Shown: positions 45,689 to 54,506 of the stretch, one piece after another
Layout: each line of letters opens with the position of its first letter
Position numbering within the stretch: the first letter of the stretch is position 1
Assembly (NCBI GenBank): GCA_947387485.1
Contig: CANDNT010000016.1
Coordinates: 1 to 64,000 of the forward strand
Source of the DNA: Aquimarina rhabdastrellae
GTDB taxonomy: Bacteria > Bacteroidota > Bacteroidia > Flavobacteriales > Flavobacteriaceae
Direction of reading: 5' to 3'
Length of the DNA stretch: 64,000 bases
Notes under the pieces: model-generated
What the model saw: the letters and a program-made list of their open reading frames with translations, nothing else
Told to the model about the DNA's origin: nothing
Database searches by the model: none
Made by a program: the position numbers and the translations under genes

Positions 45689-46210
45689 TTAAGCTTCTGC
45701 CTCGTCAGTTGTTTCTTCTGTAGCTGCTTCTCCAGCTGCCTCAGCTTCAGCTGCTGCTTTAGCGTCTGCCGCTGCTGCTGCACGCTTTTCGTTAACTTCT
45801 TTTTCAGCGGCTAACGTAGCTGCTTTTTGATCTGCTTTAGCTTGAGCTAAACCATCTTTCTTAGCAGTAATCTTTCCTTCTTTTTCTTCTAACCAAGCTT
45901 GGAATTTTGCTTCCGCTTGCTCTTCAGTTAAAGCTCCTTTTCTTACTCCACCAGCTAAGTGGTTTTTAAGCATAACACCTTTGTAAGATAAAATGTTTCT
46001 AGCAGTGTCAGTAGGTTGCGCTCCATTTTGTAACCACTTCACAGATGCATCAACGTTTAAGTCGATTGTCGCTGGATTAGTGTTTGGATTGTACGTTCCT
46101 AACTTTTCAAGAAATTTACCATCTCTTTTTGCTCTAGCATCAGCTGCTACTACCCAGTAAAAAGGCTTTCCTTTTTTACCGTGTCTCTGTAATCTAATTT
46201 TAACAGGCAT
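45689..46210 (-). CDS. rpsP: 30S ribosomal protein S16 with Ala/Glu-rich tail
   Basis: 173 residues. The first about 80 residues are canonical S16 ([34 protein letters not shown]). Beyond this lies a tail of about 90 residues rich in Ala, Lys and Glu, ending in EEATTDEAEA-like acidic sequence, longer than the 80-90 residue protein of E. coli. Similar tails are common in Bacteroidota. It heads the rpsP-rimM-trmN6 operon with a good promoter and a leader hairpin. Confidence 0.97.
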   Translation of the reverse strand: MPVKIRLQRHGKKGKPFYWVVAADARAKRDGKFLEKLGTYNPNTNPATIDLNVDASVKWLQNGAQPTDTARNILSYKGVMLKNHLAGGVRKGALTEEQAEAKFQAWLEEKEGKITAKKDGLAQAKADQKAATLAAEKEVNEKRAAAAADAKAAAEAEAAGEAATEETTDEAEA

Positions 46211-46225
46211 AAAAATTAATGTTTA

Positions 46226-46240
46226 AGGGTTCGCGACCCT
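46226..46240 (-). promoter_or_regulatory. Hairpin in the rpsP leader
   Basis: AGGGT (46226-46230) and ACCCT (46236-46240) pair around a TCGCG loop, about 16 nt before the rpsP start codon and within the predicted leader. Its place so close to the start could affect translation; whether S16 binds it is unknown. Confidence 0.4.
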
Positions 46241-46258
46241 AGATTATAATTAAGGGTG

Positions 46259-46287
46259 CAAAGATACGCTATTTTTCTATATATCAA
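46259..46287 (-). promoter_or_regulatory. rpsP: Promoter of rpsP-rimM-trmN6
   Basis: Minus strand: TTG (46285-46287), 18 nt, TATCTTTG (46259-46266). Full match to the Bacteroidota consensus; the predicted leader is about 40 nt. The rest of the gap to 46533 is AT-rich with no gene. Confidence 0.8.
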
Positions 46288-46533
46288 GGATAATCACTAT
46301 CTATTTTTAAAACATCTTAAACCTTGGTTTTTTACATGTTTTAAAACCTCACATCACACTACTAAAAATCATCAAAAAACATCAAAAAAACGTATTTCAA
46401 CCTGCCAAAAACGCCTTTCATCGATGTTTTTTTTACATTTTTACCGTAAAAAATTTGTGGTTACTATAGTTTTTTTTACTTTTACTTCCGTTTTCATAAC
46501 CCCCTGAATTTAAGAACAAAACCCCAAATCTTA

Positions 46534-47352
46534 ATGTTATCAATTAACCGACTATTTTTTGTATTTCTCTTAATGCTCACATTTACCTCATGTGTGACAG
46601 ATACAGAAATTAACACTCCGGCACTGCAAGCAGCAAAAAATGATGCTTTATTTAAAACAGACTTACATAAAGCAATACTTAATACTGATGGATCTTTAAC
46701 AATTACAGGATCCTCTCTTTCTGAAGCTATTAATATCACTATTGAATCTAATGCATCAGGAAGTTATAACCTAGGTTCATCTGTAACCAACATTGCTACT
46801 TTTTTAGATAATTCACAAAACTTCTATACTACAGGTACTAATGGTGAAGGAGTTATTGAAGTAACAGATATTAGTGATAATACTATTTCTGGAAACTTTA
46901 GATTTCGTGCTTTAAAAAATGGTAGTGAAGATCCTATAAACTTTCAAAAAGGATGGTTTTATAGACTACCAATAGAAAATGCTTCTGAGCCTGATAATAA
47001 TAGACCTTGCGAACTAAGTTCTATTACAGCAATGATTGATTCTCACAGTTTAACTACAGATACCAATATTGCTCAAAATTTAGGTAACTTTTTATTAGTT
47101 AAAGGTACTACACCCGAAGAAGAGATTACAATTTTTTTCCCTATCAACATAGAAACTGGAGATTATCCACTTTCTACTAGCGGGAACTATAGTGCAACTT
47201 ATGAAGTTAATAATGATAGAGCCTCTGCTGTATCTGGAACTTTAAGTATCACTTATCACGATAAAGAGAATCGATGTATTACAGGCGATTTTAATTACGT
47301 TACAACAACTAGTGTTAATGTTAAAAATGGACACTTTGAAATAGGATATTAG
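46534..47352 (+). CDS. Lipoprotein of unknown function (DUF6252-like)
   Basis: 272 residues. A lipoprotein signal (LMLTFTSC, Cys about residue 20) leads to a beta-rich body: ALFKTDLHKAILNTDGSLTI, GSYNLGSSVTNIATF, and a second similar half starting near RPCELSSITAMID. The pattern resembles DUF6252-type lipoproteins that are common in Flavobacteriia. No ligand or activity is known. It is followed by a clear terminator. Confidence 0.72.
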   Translation: MLSINRLFFVFLLMLTFTSCVTDTEINTPALQAAKNDALFKTDLHKAILNTDGSLTITGSSLSEAINITIESNASGSYNLGSSVTNIATFLDNSQNFYTTGTNGEGVIEVTDISDNTISGNFRFRALKNGSEDPINFQKGWFYRLPIENASEPDNNRPCELSSITAMIDSHSLTTDTNIAQNLGNFLLVKGTTPEEEITIFFPINIETGDYPLSTSGNYSATYEVNNDRASAVSGTLSITYHDKENRCITGDFNYVTTTSVNVKNGHFEIGY

Positions 47353-47382
47353 TCACTTTTCCCCAATATTTTCTATACCCCA

Positions 47383-47416
47383 TAAGGCACTCATATATTT
47401 TATAATGAGTGCTTTA
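47383..47416 (+). terminator. Terminator of the lipoprotein gene
   Basis: TAAGGCACTCAT (47383-47394) pairs with ATGAGTGCTTTA (47405-47416) over 12 bp with one G-U pair, 10-nt loop, then a T-rich run. Confidence 0.87.
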
Positions 47417-47451
47417 TTTTTTATCACCATTATTCACCTTAATCTTTTCTC

Positions 47452-47481
47452 TTGATAGCTCTGTTATTCTTCATATCTTTA
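47452..47481 (+). promoter_or_regulatory. Promoter of dnaE
   Basis: TTG (47452-47454), 19 nt, TATCTTTA (47474-47481), a match at seven of eight -7 positions. The ATG at 47533 is 51 nt further on. Confidence 0.6.
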
Positions 47482-47532
47482 GAGGCTATTTAGAGCTAAA
47501 GGAAAAATTACACTGCTAAAGTATCGAGAACT

Positions 47533-50500
47533 ATGTATTTAATATTTGATACCGAAACTACGGGATTACCGCGAGATTTCAACGCTCCCATTACGGATAC
47601 AGACAACTGGCCAAGATGTATACAAATTGCTTGGCAATTACACGATGAAATGGGTAACTGTATTGAGCATCAAGATTATCTCGTTCAACCCGATGGCTTT
47701 AATATTCCTTATGATGCAGAAAAAATTCACGGTATTTCTACTGAACTTGCCGCACAAGACGGAATTACGCTCGAAAGCACTTTAGAAAAGTTTAATATTG
47801 CACTTTCTAAAGCTAAATTTATAGTAGGTCAAAATGTTGGTTTTGACGTAAAAGTTATGGGTTGTGAGTTTCATCGTTTAGGTGTTTCTAACGATTTACA
47901 AGAACTTCCAGTACTTGACACCTGTACAGAAATTACTGCTCAATTATGTCAAATTCCTGGAGGACGTGGAGGAAAATTTAAATTACCAACACTTACTGAG
48001 TTACATCAGCATTTATTTGGTACTGGATTTGGCGAAGCCCATAATGCAACTGCCGATGTTGAAGCAACTACACGTTGTTTTTTAGAATTAGTTCGTAAAC
48101 AACAATATACCATAGAGCAACTTGATGTTGCTCCAGATTATTTTGAGCGCTTTAATGAAGCTAATCCTATGCCTATTCAGGTTATTGGATTAAAACATAT
48201 TAACCTCAAACAAGCTTCTGATGAGATTAGAAAACGTCTTTCTAAAGATGAAGGCGAAACCACTACCATCTCTGAAGAAGTTCTTGAACAACTTAAAACA
48301 GCAGAGTTTGCTCATTTACACAATCATTCACAGTTCTCAGTATTACAATCTACGATAAGCATAAAAGACCTTGTTAAAGCTGCCATAAAGCACAACATGC
48401 CTGCTGTAGCACTAACCGATCACGCTAACATGATGGGAGCATTCCATTTTGTTAACGAAATATCTGGACATAATAAAGGTGTAAAAAGTAGAAACGAAGA
48501 ACTCCTTGATCGATATAATCGAACTCAAGAAGGCACATTACAAGAAGGTGAAGAGCCTATAGAAGCATATCCTTCTTTAGAAAAAGAAATTAAGCCTATT
48601 ATTGGTTGTGAATTCTTTGTTTGTGATGATCATAAAGATAAATCCAGAAAAAATAATGGTTATCAGGTTGTTCTAATTGCCAAAAACAAAAACGGATATC
48701 ACAACTTAGCAAAAATGTCATCTATTGGTTTTGTTAATGGTTTCTATTATGTACCTCGTATTGATAAAGAGGTAATCAAACAATATAAAGAAGATATTCT
48801 TGTACTTACAGGAAATTTATATGGTGAAGTACCTAGTAAAGTATTAAATATTGGTGAAAAACAAGCCGAAGAAGCTTTACTGTGGTGGAAAGAAGAATTT
48901 GGCGATGACTTGTATATCGAACTTATGCGTCATGGTCAAGAAGATGAAGATCGCGTTAATCAAGTTTTAATCAGTTTTGCTCAAAAACACAATGTAAAAC
49001 TTATTGCCTCTAATAATACTTATTATTGTGATCAAAAAGATGCCAATGCGCACGACATTCTTTTATGTGTAAAGGATGGAGAAAAACAAGCTACGCCTAT
49101 TGGTCGTGGTCGTGGTTATCGTTTTGGACTTCCTAATCAAGAATATTATTTTAAGTCTGGAGACGAAATGAAGGAGATTTTCAAAAATCTTCCTGAAGCT
49201 ATCATAAATATTCAAGAAATTATAGATAAGATAGAACCTTTTATCTTAGCTAGAGATGTATTACTTCCCGCATTCGATATTCCAGAAGAATTCCAAGATG
49301 AACGAGATAAAGATGATGGTGGTAAACGAGGAGAGAATAACTTCTTAAGACACCTAACTTATGAGGGAGCAAAAATTCGTTATGACGAAATTACCCCTGA
49401 AATTGATGAGCGTCTTGATTTCGAACTTAAAGTAATCGAAAAAACAGGATATCCAGGATACTTCCTTATTGTAGAGGATTTTATAAGAGCTGCTAGAGAT
49501 ATGGGAGTTTCTGTAGGTCCTGGTCGTGGTTCTGCAGCAGGGTCTGCCGTTGCATATTGCTTGTGGATTACCAACCTTGATCCTATTAAATACGATTTAC
49601 TTTTTGAGCGTTTTCTTAATCCTGATCGTGTAAGTATGCCCGATATTGATATCGACTTTGATGATGAAGGTCGTGGTCGTGTAATGGATTATGTAATCGA
49701 TAAATATGGTGCAAATCAGGTAGCTCAAATTATTACCTATGGTACTATGGCTGCAAAATCTTCTATTAGAGATACAGCCCGTGTACTGGATTTACCATTA
49801 GGTGATGCCGATAGAATCGCTAAGCTGATTCCTAATATGTCTAAGCTTGGAAAGATTTTTGGTGTTGATGAAGCTACGCTTAGAAAAAAGTTTAGAAGTG
49901 AAGAAATCGAAAAGATTAATGAACTTTTAGCTATAGCAGAAGGTACTGATCTCGAAGCTGAAACACTAAACCAAGCTCGAATTCTTGAAGGATCTGTACG
50001 TAACACTGGAATTCATGCCTGTGGAGTTATTATTACTCCAGATGATATCACCAAGTTCGTTCCTGTTGCCTTAGCCAAGGATTCTGATATGTACTGTACA
50101 CAATTTGATAACTCTGTTGTGGAAAGTGCTGGATTACTAAAAATGGATTTCTTGGGGTTAAAAACATTAACCTTAATTAAGGACACCGTTAAAATCGTTA
50201 AAGCTGTTCATGGAGTTGAATTAGATCCAGAAAATTTCCCACTTGATGATGTTAAGACATACGAACTTTTCCAACGTGGTGAAACGGTAGGAGTTTTCCA
50301 ATATGAATCTCCTGGGATGCAGAAATACATGAAGGAATTAAAGCCTACTGTGTTTGCCGATCTTATTGCAATGAACGCATTATATCGTCCTGGGCCACTA
50401 GAATATATACCTAGTTTTATTGATCGTAAACACGGAAACGAAGAAATCATATACGATCTTGAAGCCTGTGAAGAATACTTACAAGAAACTTATGGTATTA

Positions 50501-51960
50501 CGGTATATCAAGAGCAAGTAATGCTTTTATCTCAAAAGTTAGCCGATTTTACAAAAGGTGAGGCCGATGTACTTCGTAAAGCAATGGGTAAAAAGCAAAA
50601 GGCCGTACTTGATAAAATGAAGCCTAAGTTTATTTCTCAAGCTTCTGCCAAAGGACATGCCGAAGATCGTCTTGAAAAAATATGGAAAGACTGGGAAGCA
50701 TTTGCAGCCTATGCCTTCAATAAATCACACTCTACTTGTTATGCTTGGGTAGCCTATCAAACAGCTTATTTAAAAGCGCATTATCCAGCAGAATACATGG
50801 CTTCGGTATTATCAAACAACATGAATGATATCAAGCAAATTACATTCTTTATGGAAGAATGTAAACGTATGAAGCTTGAAGTATTAGGTCCTGATGTTAA
50901 TGAATCTTTCCGTAAATTCTCTGTAAACAAAGATGGGGCGATTCGTTTTGGTATGGGAGCTATTAAAGGTGTAGGTACAGGTGCCGTAGCGACTATTGTT
51001 GAAAACAGAAAAGATGGTCATTATAAATCCATCTTTGATTTAGCAAAGCGTATCGATTTAAGAGCTGCCAATAAAAAAGCCTTTGAAAGTTTAGCCTTGG
51101 CTGGTGGATTTGATTCTTTTAGTGATACACATCGTGGACAATATTTTCACTCAGATAACGATAGCGTAACTTTTCTTGAAAAAGCAGTAAAATACGGAGC
51201 CAAATTTCAAGAAAACGAAAACTCTTCTCAAGTAAGTCTATTTGGAGAAAGTAGCGATGTTCAAATCCCTGAACCTATAATTCCTCCTTGCGAAGAATGG
51301 GGTACTATGGAAAAATTAGCTCGTGAAAAAGAAGTTGTAGGAATCTATTTATCTGGACATCCTCTTGATGATTTTAAATATGAATTAAAGTATTTCTGTA
51401 ATGCTACTTTGGCTCATTTTGCAGACATGCATAACAATGTAAATCGCGAACTCGCTTTTGGTGGTGTGATTTCTAATGTAGAGCATCGTACCTCAAAAAA
51501 TGGTAAAGGATGGGCTACTTTTATTATAGAAGATTACAATACCGCTCATGAATTTAGAATTTTTGGTGAAGAATATTTAAAACATCGTCCGTTCTTAGTA
51601 AACAACACTTTTGTTTATGCAAAAGCATACATTAAAGAAGGTTGGACCAATAAAGATACTGGTAAAAAAGGTGATCCTAGAATACAGTTTAACAGTTTCC
51701 AGTTACTTCATGATGTTTTAGAAACTTATGCAAAAAAACTAACCATACAATTAGATATTAACGAGTTAAACGATCCTAGAATTGAGTTTTTAAAACAAAC
51801 ATTATCTACGCACGACGGAAGTCATATTCTCAATTTTGTAGTATATGAAATGAAAGAAAAACTTAAGTTACATATGCCTAGTAGAACACAAAAAATCGGT
51901 ATCTCGGCAGATTTACTAAAAGCATTAGAAGAAGAATCTATCTATTATAAACTTAATTAA
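47533..51960 (+). CDS. dnaE: DNA polymerase III alpha subunit with N-terminal exonuclease domain
   Basis: 1475 residues. Residues 1 to about 195 are a DnaQ-like 3'-5' exonuclease (FDTETTGLPRD with the DxE pair; GQNVGFDVKVM; HNATADVEATTR). A PHP domain begins near 265 (FAHLHNHSQFSVLQSTISIK, VALTDHANMMGAFHF). The polymerase core carries PGRGSAAGSAVAY and MPDIDIDFDDEGRGRVMDYV, with the catalytic aspartates. The C-terminus holds the OB fold and tail. E. coli DnaE is 1160 residues without the exonuclease; the fused proofreading domain is known in this phylum. It is the main replicative polymerase. Confidence 0.96.
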   Translation: MYLIFDTETTGLPRDFNAPITDTDNWPRCIQIAWQLHDEMGNCIEHQDYLVQPDGFNIPYDAEKIHGISTELAAQDGITLESTLEKFNIALSKAKFIVGQNVGFDVKVMGCEFHRLGVSNDLQELPVLDTCTEITAQLCQIPGGRGGKFKLPTLTELHQHLFGTGFGEAHNATADVEATTRCFLELVRKQQYTIEQLDVAPDYFERFNEANPMPIQVIGLKHINLKQASDEIRKRLSKDEGETTTISEEVLEQLKTAEFAHLHNHSQFSVLQSTISIKDLVKAAIKHNMPAVALTDHANMMGAFHFVNEISGHNKGVKSRNEELLDRYNRTQEGTLQEGEEPIEAYPSLEKEIKPIIGCEFFVCDDHKDKSRKNNGYQVVLIAKNKNGYHNLAKMSSIGFVNGFYYVPRIDKEVIKQYKEDILVLTGNLYGEVPSKVLNIGEKQAEEALLWWKEEFGDDLYIELMRHGQEDEDRVNQVLISFAQKHNVKLIASNNTYYCDQKDANAHDILLCVKDGEKQATPIGRGRGYRFGLPNQEYYFKSGDEMKEIFKNLPEAIINIQEIIDKIEPFILARDVLLPAFDIPEEFQDERDKDDGGKRGENNFLRHLTYEGAKIRYDEITPEIDERLDFELKVIEKTGYPGYFLIVEDFIRAARDMGVSVGPGRGSAAGSAVAYCLWITNLDPIKYDLLFERFLNPDRVSMPDIDIDFDDEGRGRVMDYVIDKYGANQVAQIITYGTMAAKSSIRDTARVLDLPLGDADRIAKLIPNMSKLGKIFGVDEATLRKKFRSEEIEKINELLAIAEGTDLEAETLNQARILEGSVRNTGIHACGVIITPDDITKFVPVALAKDSDMYCTQFDNSVVESAGLLKMDFLGLKTLTLIKDTVKIVKAVHGVELDPENFPLDDVKTYELFQRGETVGVFQYESPGMQKYMKELKPTVFADLIAMNALYRPGPLEYIPSFIDRKHGNEEIIYDLEACEEYLQETYGITVYQEQVMLLSQKLADFTKGEADVLRKAMGKKQKAVLDKMKPKFISQASAKGHAEDRLEKIWKDWEAFAAYAFNKSHSTCYAWVAYQTAYLKAHYPAEYMASVLSNNMNDIKQITFFMEECKRMKLEVLGPDVNESFRKFSVNKDGAIRFGMGAIKGVGTGAVATIVENRKDGHYKSIFDLAKRIDLRAANKKAFESLALAGGFDSFSDTHRGQYFHSDNDSVTFLEKAVKYGAKFQENENSSQVSLFGESSDVQIPEPIIPPCEEWGTMEKLAREKEVVGIYLSGHPLDDFKYELKYFCNATLAHFADMHNNVNRELAFGGVISNVEHRTSKNGKGWATFIIEDYNTAHEFRIFGEEYLKHRPFLVNNTFVYAKAYIKEGWTNKDTGKKGDPRIQFNSFQLLHDVLETYAKKLTIQLDINELNDPRIEFLKQTLSTHDGSHILNFVVYEMKEKLKLHMPSRTQKIGISADLLKALEEESIYYKLN

Positions 51961-51989
51961 TGTATGATTAAGAGGTTGAATATTGGTTA

Positions 51990-52349
51990 TTAATCAAAAA
52001 AAGTTAATGCCCAATCTTCGGCCTCTGCTACATTTGTAAAAAACGCAAAAGAATTATTCCATAAAGATTGTTCTTGCATTGCTCGCTCAATTTCTTTTGC
52101 TTCACTAGAAACTACAGCTATCCCTTTCATATTCTTCATGGTTTTATTCTTATAAATCGAAAGGTCAATTTTATGATTATTTCTACGATCTGTAATCAGG
52201 ATAAAGTCTCTATCCTTATAATAATCATACAGATGTTTCCTTATTTCCATAACCACGTCCATAGATATTCTTGTCCCACTATGCATCATTAAGATCGCAT
52301 GTGTTTTCTTTAAAGTCAATTCACAAAACTTTAAATGAAGCGTGGTCAT
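51990..52349 (-). CDS. Small STAS/SpoIIAA-like cytosolic protein
   Basis: 119 residues without signal or membrane helix. The strand-helix pattern (KTHAILMMHSGTRISMDVVM, DFILITDRRNNHKIDLSIY, KGIAVVSSEAKEIERAM, FFTNVAEAEDWAL) resembles SpoIIAA-like/STAS domain proteins found in Flavobacteriia. No function is known. A TATATTTG box on the minus strand (52377-52384) is a likely -7 element, though its partner TTG is unclear. Confidence 0.68.
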   Translation of the reverse strand: MTTLHLKFCELTLKKTHAILMMHSGTRISMDVVMEIRKHLYDYYKDRDFILITDRRNNHKIDLSIYKNKTMKNMKGIAVVSSEAKEIERAMQEQSLWNNSFAFFTNVAEAEDWALTFFD

Positions 52350-52446
52350 CTAGTTGGCTTAATAAGGTTTAATTGTCAAATATAGGCATTTCTATTTGCA
52401 TCTATAATACTTATTAATCCCTTTATAATCAAAACTAATCGATCTT

Positions 52447-52480
52447 TTGTAAGCTTTAGAAGAAATATTGACTAATTTTG
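52447..52480 (+). promoter_or_regulatory. Promoter of trxA
   Basis: TTTTG (TTG at 52447-52449), 23 nt, TAATTTTG (52473-52480). Spacing is at the upper end of the accepted range. The leader would be about 48 nt. Confidence 0.6.
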
Positions 52481-52534
52481 TACATTATAGAACTTTAAAA
52501 ACAGAATTCATTAAAAATAAAACTTGAATATAAT

Positions 52535-52852
52535 ATGGCACTAGAAATAACAGATGCGACTTTTGAAGAAACAGTACTTAAAAGTGATAAGCCTGTATTA
52601 GTAGATTTTTGGGCTGCATGGTGTGGTCCTTGTAGAATGGTAGGTCCTATCATTGAGCAAATAAGCGATGAGTATGATGGTAAAGCTATCGTAGGAAAAG
52701 TTGATGTTGATGCTAATCAAGAATTTGCTGCAAAGTATGGAGTACGTAATATCCCTACTGTTTTAGTTTTCCAAAACGGAGAAGTAGTAGGTCGCCAAGT
52801 AGGTGTTGCACCTAAAAACGTTTATACTGAAGCTATTGATTCTCTTTTATAA
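52535..52852 (+). CDS. trxA: Thioredoxin
   Basis: 105 residues, the usual length. The active site WCGPC sits at residues 29-33 in DFWAAWCGPCRMVGP; the cis-Pro is in NIPTVLVF. It is the general cytosolic disulfide reductase. The gene has a good promoter and its own terminator, and precedes a DUF58 gene. Confidence 0.97.
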   Translation: MALEITDATFEETVLKSDKPVLVDFWAAWCGPCRMVGPIIEQISDEYDGKAIVGKVDVDANQEFAAKYGVRNIPTVLVFQNGEVVGRQVGVAPKNVYTEAIDSLL

Positions 52853-52876
52853 TCAATTTGCATAATTTTATATATT

Positions 52877-52906
52877 AAAGGTTTGGCTATACGTCAAACC
52901 TTTTTT
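52877..52906 (+). terminator. Terminator of trxA
   Basis: AAAGGTTTG (52877-52885) / CAAACCTTT (52895-52903), 9-bp perfect stem, 9-nt loop, then T-run to 52906. The next gene begins 30 bp later. Confidence 0.9.
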
Positions 52907-52935
52907 ATTTTTCAAGTTCAACTAATCTTTTTATT

Positions 52936-53865
52936 ATGAATTTTCAGAAAGAAATACAACACACAAACGGTTTTACTAATATAGAATTACTAGCTAATCA
53001 AGTTGTTGAAGGTTTCATTTCTGGAATGCACAAGAGTCCATTTCATGGGTTTTCTGCTGAGTTTGCAGAACATAAGGTATATAATAATGGAGAAAGTACT
53101 AAACACATAGATTGGAAGCTGTATGCCAAAACAGATAAGCTATATACCAAACGCTATGAAGAAGAAACTAATTTGAGATGTCATATCGTTATCGACAATT
53201 CTTCTTCTATGCATTATCCTATACGCAAAGAGCATCATATAAACTCTTTAAACAAGATTAGTTTTTCTGCGCTAGCCACAGCATGTATCATGAATATCCT
53301 TAAAAAACAACGTGATGCCGTAGGTCTTAGTATTTATAGTGATCATTATGAGTTTTATGCCCCAGAAAAAGGTAGCGAACGTCATCATCAAATGCTATTG
53401 CATAAACTTAATGATGTGATAACAACTCCTTCTTCTCAAAAACAAACAGATACCTATACATTTTTACATCAAATCGCCGAAAATATCCATCGCAGATCGC
53501 TTATTTTTGTTTTTACAGATATGTTTCAAGCTAGTACTCACCAAGAACAATTATTTGAAGCATTGCAACACCTCAAATACAACAAACATCAAGTTGTTTT
53601 ATTTCATACCTATCAAGAAGATACAGAAGTAGCTTTTGACTTTGAAAATCAGCCTACACAATTTACAGATATAGAGACTGGAGATTCTATCAATGTATAT
53701 GCTGATAATATTAAAGAAAATTATCAAAAAGCAGTAAAACAATATTTTTATGATTTAAAAATGAAATGCTCTCAATATAAAATAAAATACGTTCCTTCCG
53801 ATATCACTCAGGATTTCAACACTATACTAACGACTTTTATGATTGAAAGTCAAAAGATGAAATAA
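52936..53865 (+). CDS. DUF58 domain protein
   Basis: 309 residues. The signature GESTKHIDWKLYAKTDKLYTK followed by the MIDAS-like VIDNSSSMHYP and IFVFTDMFQ show a DUF58 protein with a vWA-like fold. DUF58 proteins usually act with a MoxR ATPase and other vWA proteins in assembly or activation of envelope complexes, but those partners are not in this window. It is followed by the tRNA-Asp promoter. Confidence 0.9.
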   Translation: MNFQKEIQHTNGFTNIELLANQVVEGFISGMHKSPFHGFSAEFAEHKVYNNGESTKHIDWKLYAKTDKLYTKRYEEETNLRCHIVIDNSSSMHYPIRKEHHINSLNKISFSALATACIMNILKKQRDAVGLSIYSDHYEFYAPEKGSERHHQMLLHKLNDVITTPSSQKQTDTYTFLHQIAENIHRRSLIFVFTDMFQASTHQEQLFEALQHLKYNKHQVVLFHTYQEDTEVAFDFENQPTQFTDIETGDSINVYADNIKENYQKAVKQYFYDLKMKCSQYKIKYVPSDITQDFNTILTTFMIESQKMK

Positions 53866-53892
53866 TTTTTATAAAAAAAATCAAAAAAACTC

Positions 53893-53922
53893 TTGCATAA
53901 ACAAAAAAGGGTTGTATATTTG
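53893..53922 (+). promoter_or_regulatory. Promoter of tRNA-Asp
   Basis: TTG (53893-53895), 19 nt, TATATTTG (53915-53922). This is a complete match to the Bacteroidota consensus, 18 nt before the mature tRNA 5' end. Confidence 0.85.
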
Positions 53923-53940
53923 CCCTCGCAATAAAGCAAT

Positions 53941-54014
53941 GGTCTGGTAGTTCAGCTGGTTAGAATACATGCCTGTCACGCATGGGGTCGCGGGTTCGAG
54001 TCCCGTCCAGACCG
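53941..54014 (+). tRNA. tRNA-Asp (anticodon GTC)
   Basis: A 74-nt cloverleaf. The acceptor stem pairs GGTCTGG (53941-53947) with CCAGACC (54007-54013); the discriminator is G, an identity element for tRNA-Asp. The anticodon loop CTGTCAC carries GTC. The T arm CGGGTTCGAGTCCCG is canonical. CCA is not encoded. It follows a textbook promoter and is followed by an intrinsic terminator. Confidence 0.97.
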
Positions 54015-54029
54015 CAAAATCCAAAAAAG

Positions 54030-54055
54030 CTTCAATTTTCTTGAAGTTTTTTTTT
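54030..54055 (+). terminator. Terminator of tRNA-Asp
   Basis: CTTCAA (54030-54035) / TTGAAG (54041-54046) with a TTTTC loop, then nine T residues. Confidence 0.85.
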
Positions 54056-54078
54056 GCGAATTAAAGAAGTTGTGTTGT

Positions 54079-54152
54079 CTCATAACAGAAGTGTTATGAG
54101 TGGTTTAGTAGTAAACCAATGAGAAGCTTTTCCATATCTGGAGAGGCTTTTT
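54079..54152 (+). ncRNA. Three tandem hairpins ending in a U-tract (candidate small RNA or attachment-site relic)
   Basis: Hairpin 1: CTCATAACA / TGTTATGAG (54079-54087, 54092-54100), perfect, GAAG loop. Hairpin 2: TGGTTTA / TAAACCA (54101-54107, 54112-54118), perfect, GTAG loop. Hairpin 3: AAGCTTTTCC / GGAGAGGCTT (54124-54133, 54140-54149), two G-U pairs, followed by TTT. They lie back to back directly after the tRNA-Asp terminator. A small RNA ending in a terminator is one reading; no clear promoter was found for it. Confidence 0.4.
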
Positions 54153-54506
54153 GCTTTTATAAACTTTTCTAATTGTTTTTTATAAGTGAAGAGTGATTAG
54201 TAACAAGGAATAAGTTGGATTGAATTAAAAATGCAAAACGCTAAATCTAAAATTTAAAAGGATTCTTTACATAAATTATATAACCGTAGCCTGTAGAAGG
54301 CTATTTTTCAAACTATTTAAGGTTTTTATATTTAATATCCGACATTCTTTTATCGGTTTATCGAAAGTATAGCATAAAATTAATTAGTCTTGTAGTAAAT
54401 CAATAATTGTTAATTTACATTCACTATTCATAAATATAATTCATTCACAATAGTTGTGATTGCCCCATAAAGACCGAAGTTATCTTCAGTCTTTATTTAT
54501 TTTATT
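54153..54506. other. Intergenic region with two further weak hairpins
   Basis: No gene seen. TAGCCT / AGGCTA (54287-54303) precedes TTTTT. TAAAGACCGAAG / CTTCAGTCTTTA (54468-54495, one mismatch) lies just behind the stop of the D-amino acid dehydrogenase gene, with a T-rich run on the plus strand. Confidence 0.45.

Noticed and set aside
46256-46507. 83-codon plus-strand frame before the lipoprotein gene
   Set aside because: Overlaps the rpsP promoter, AT-rich, no signal or motif.
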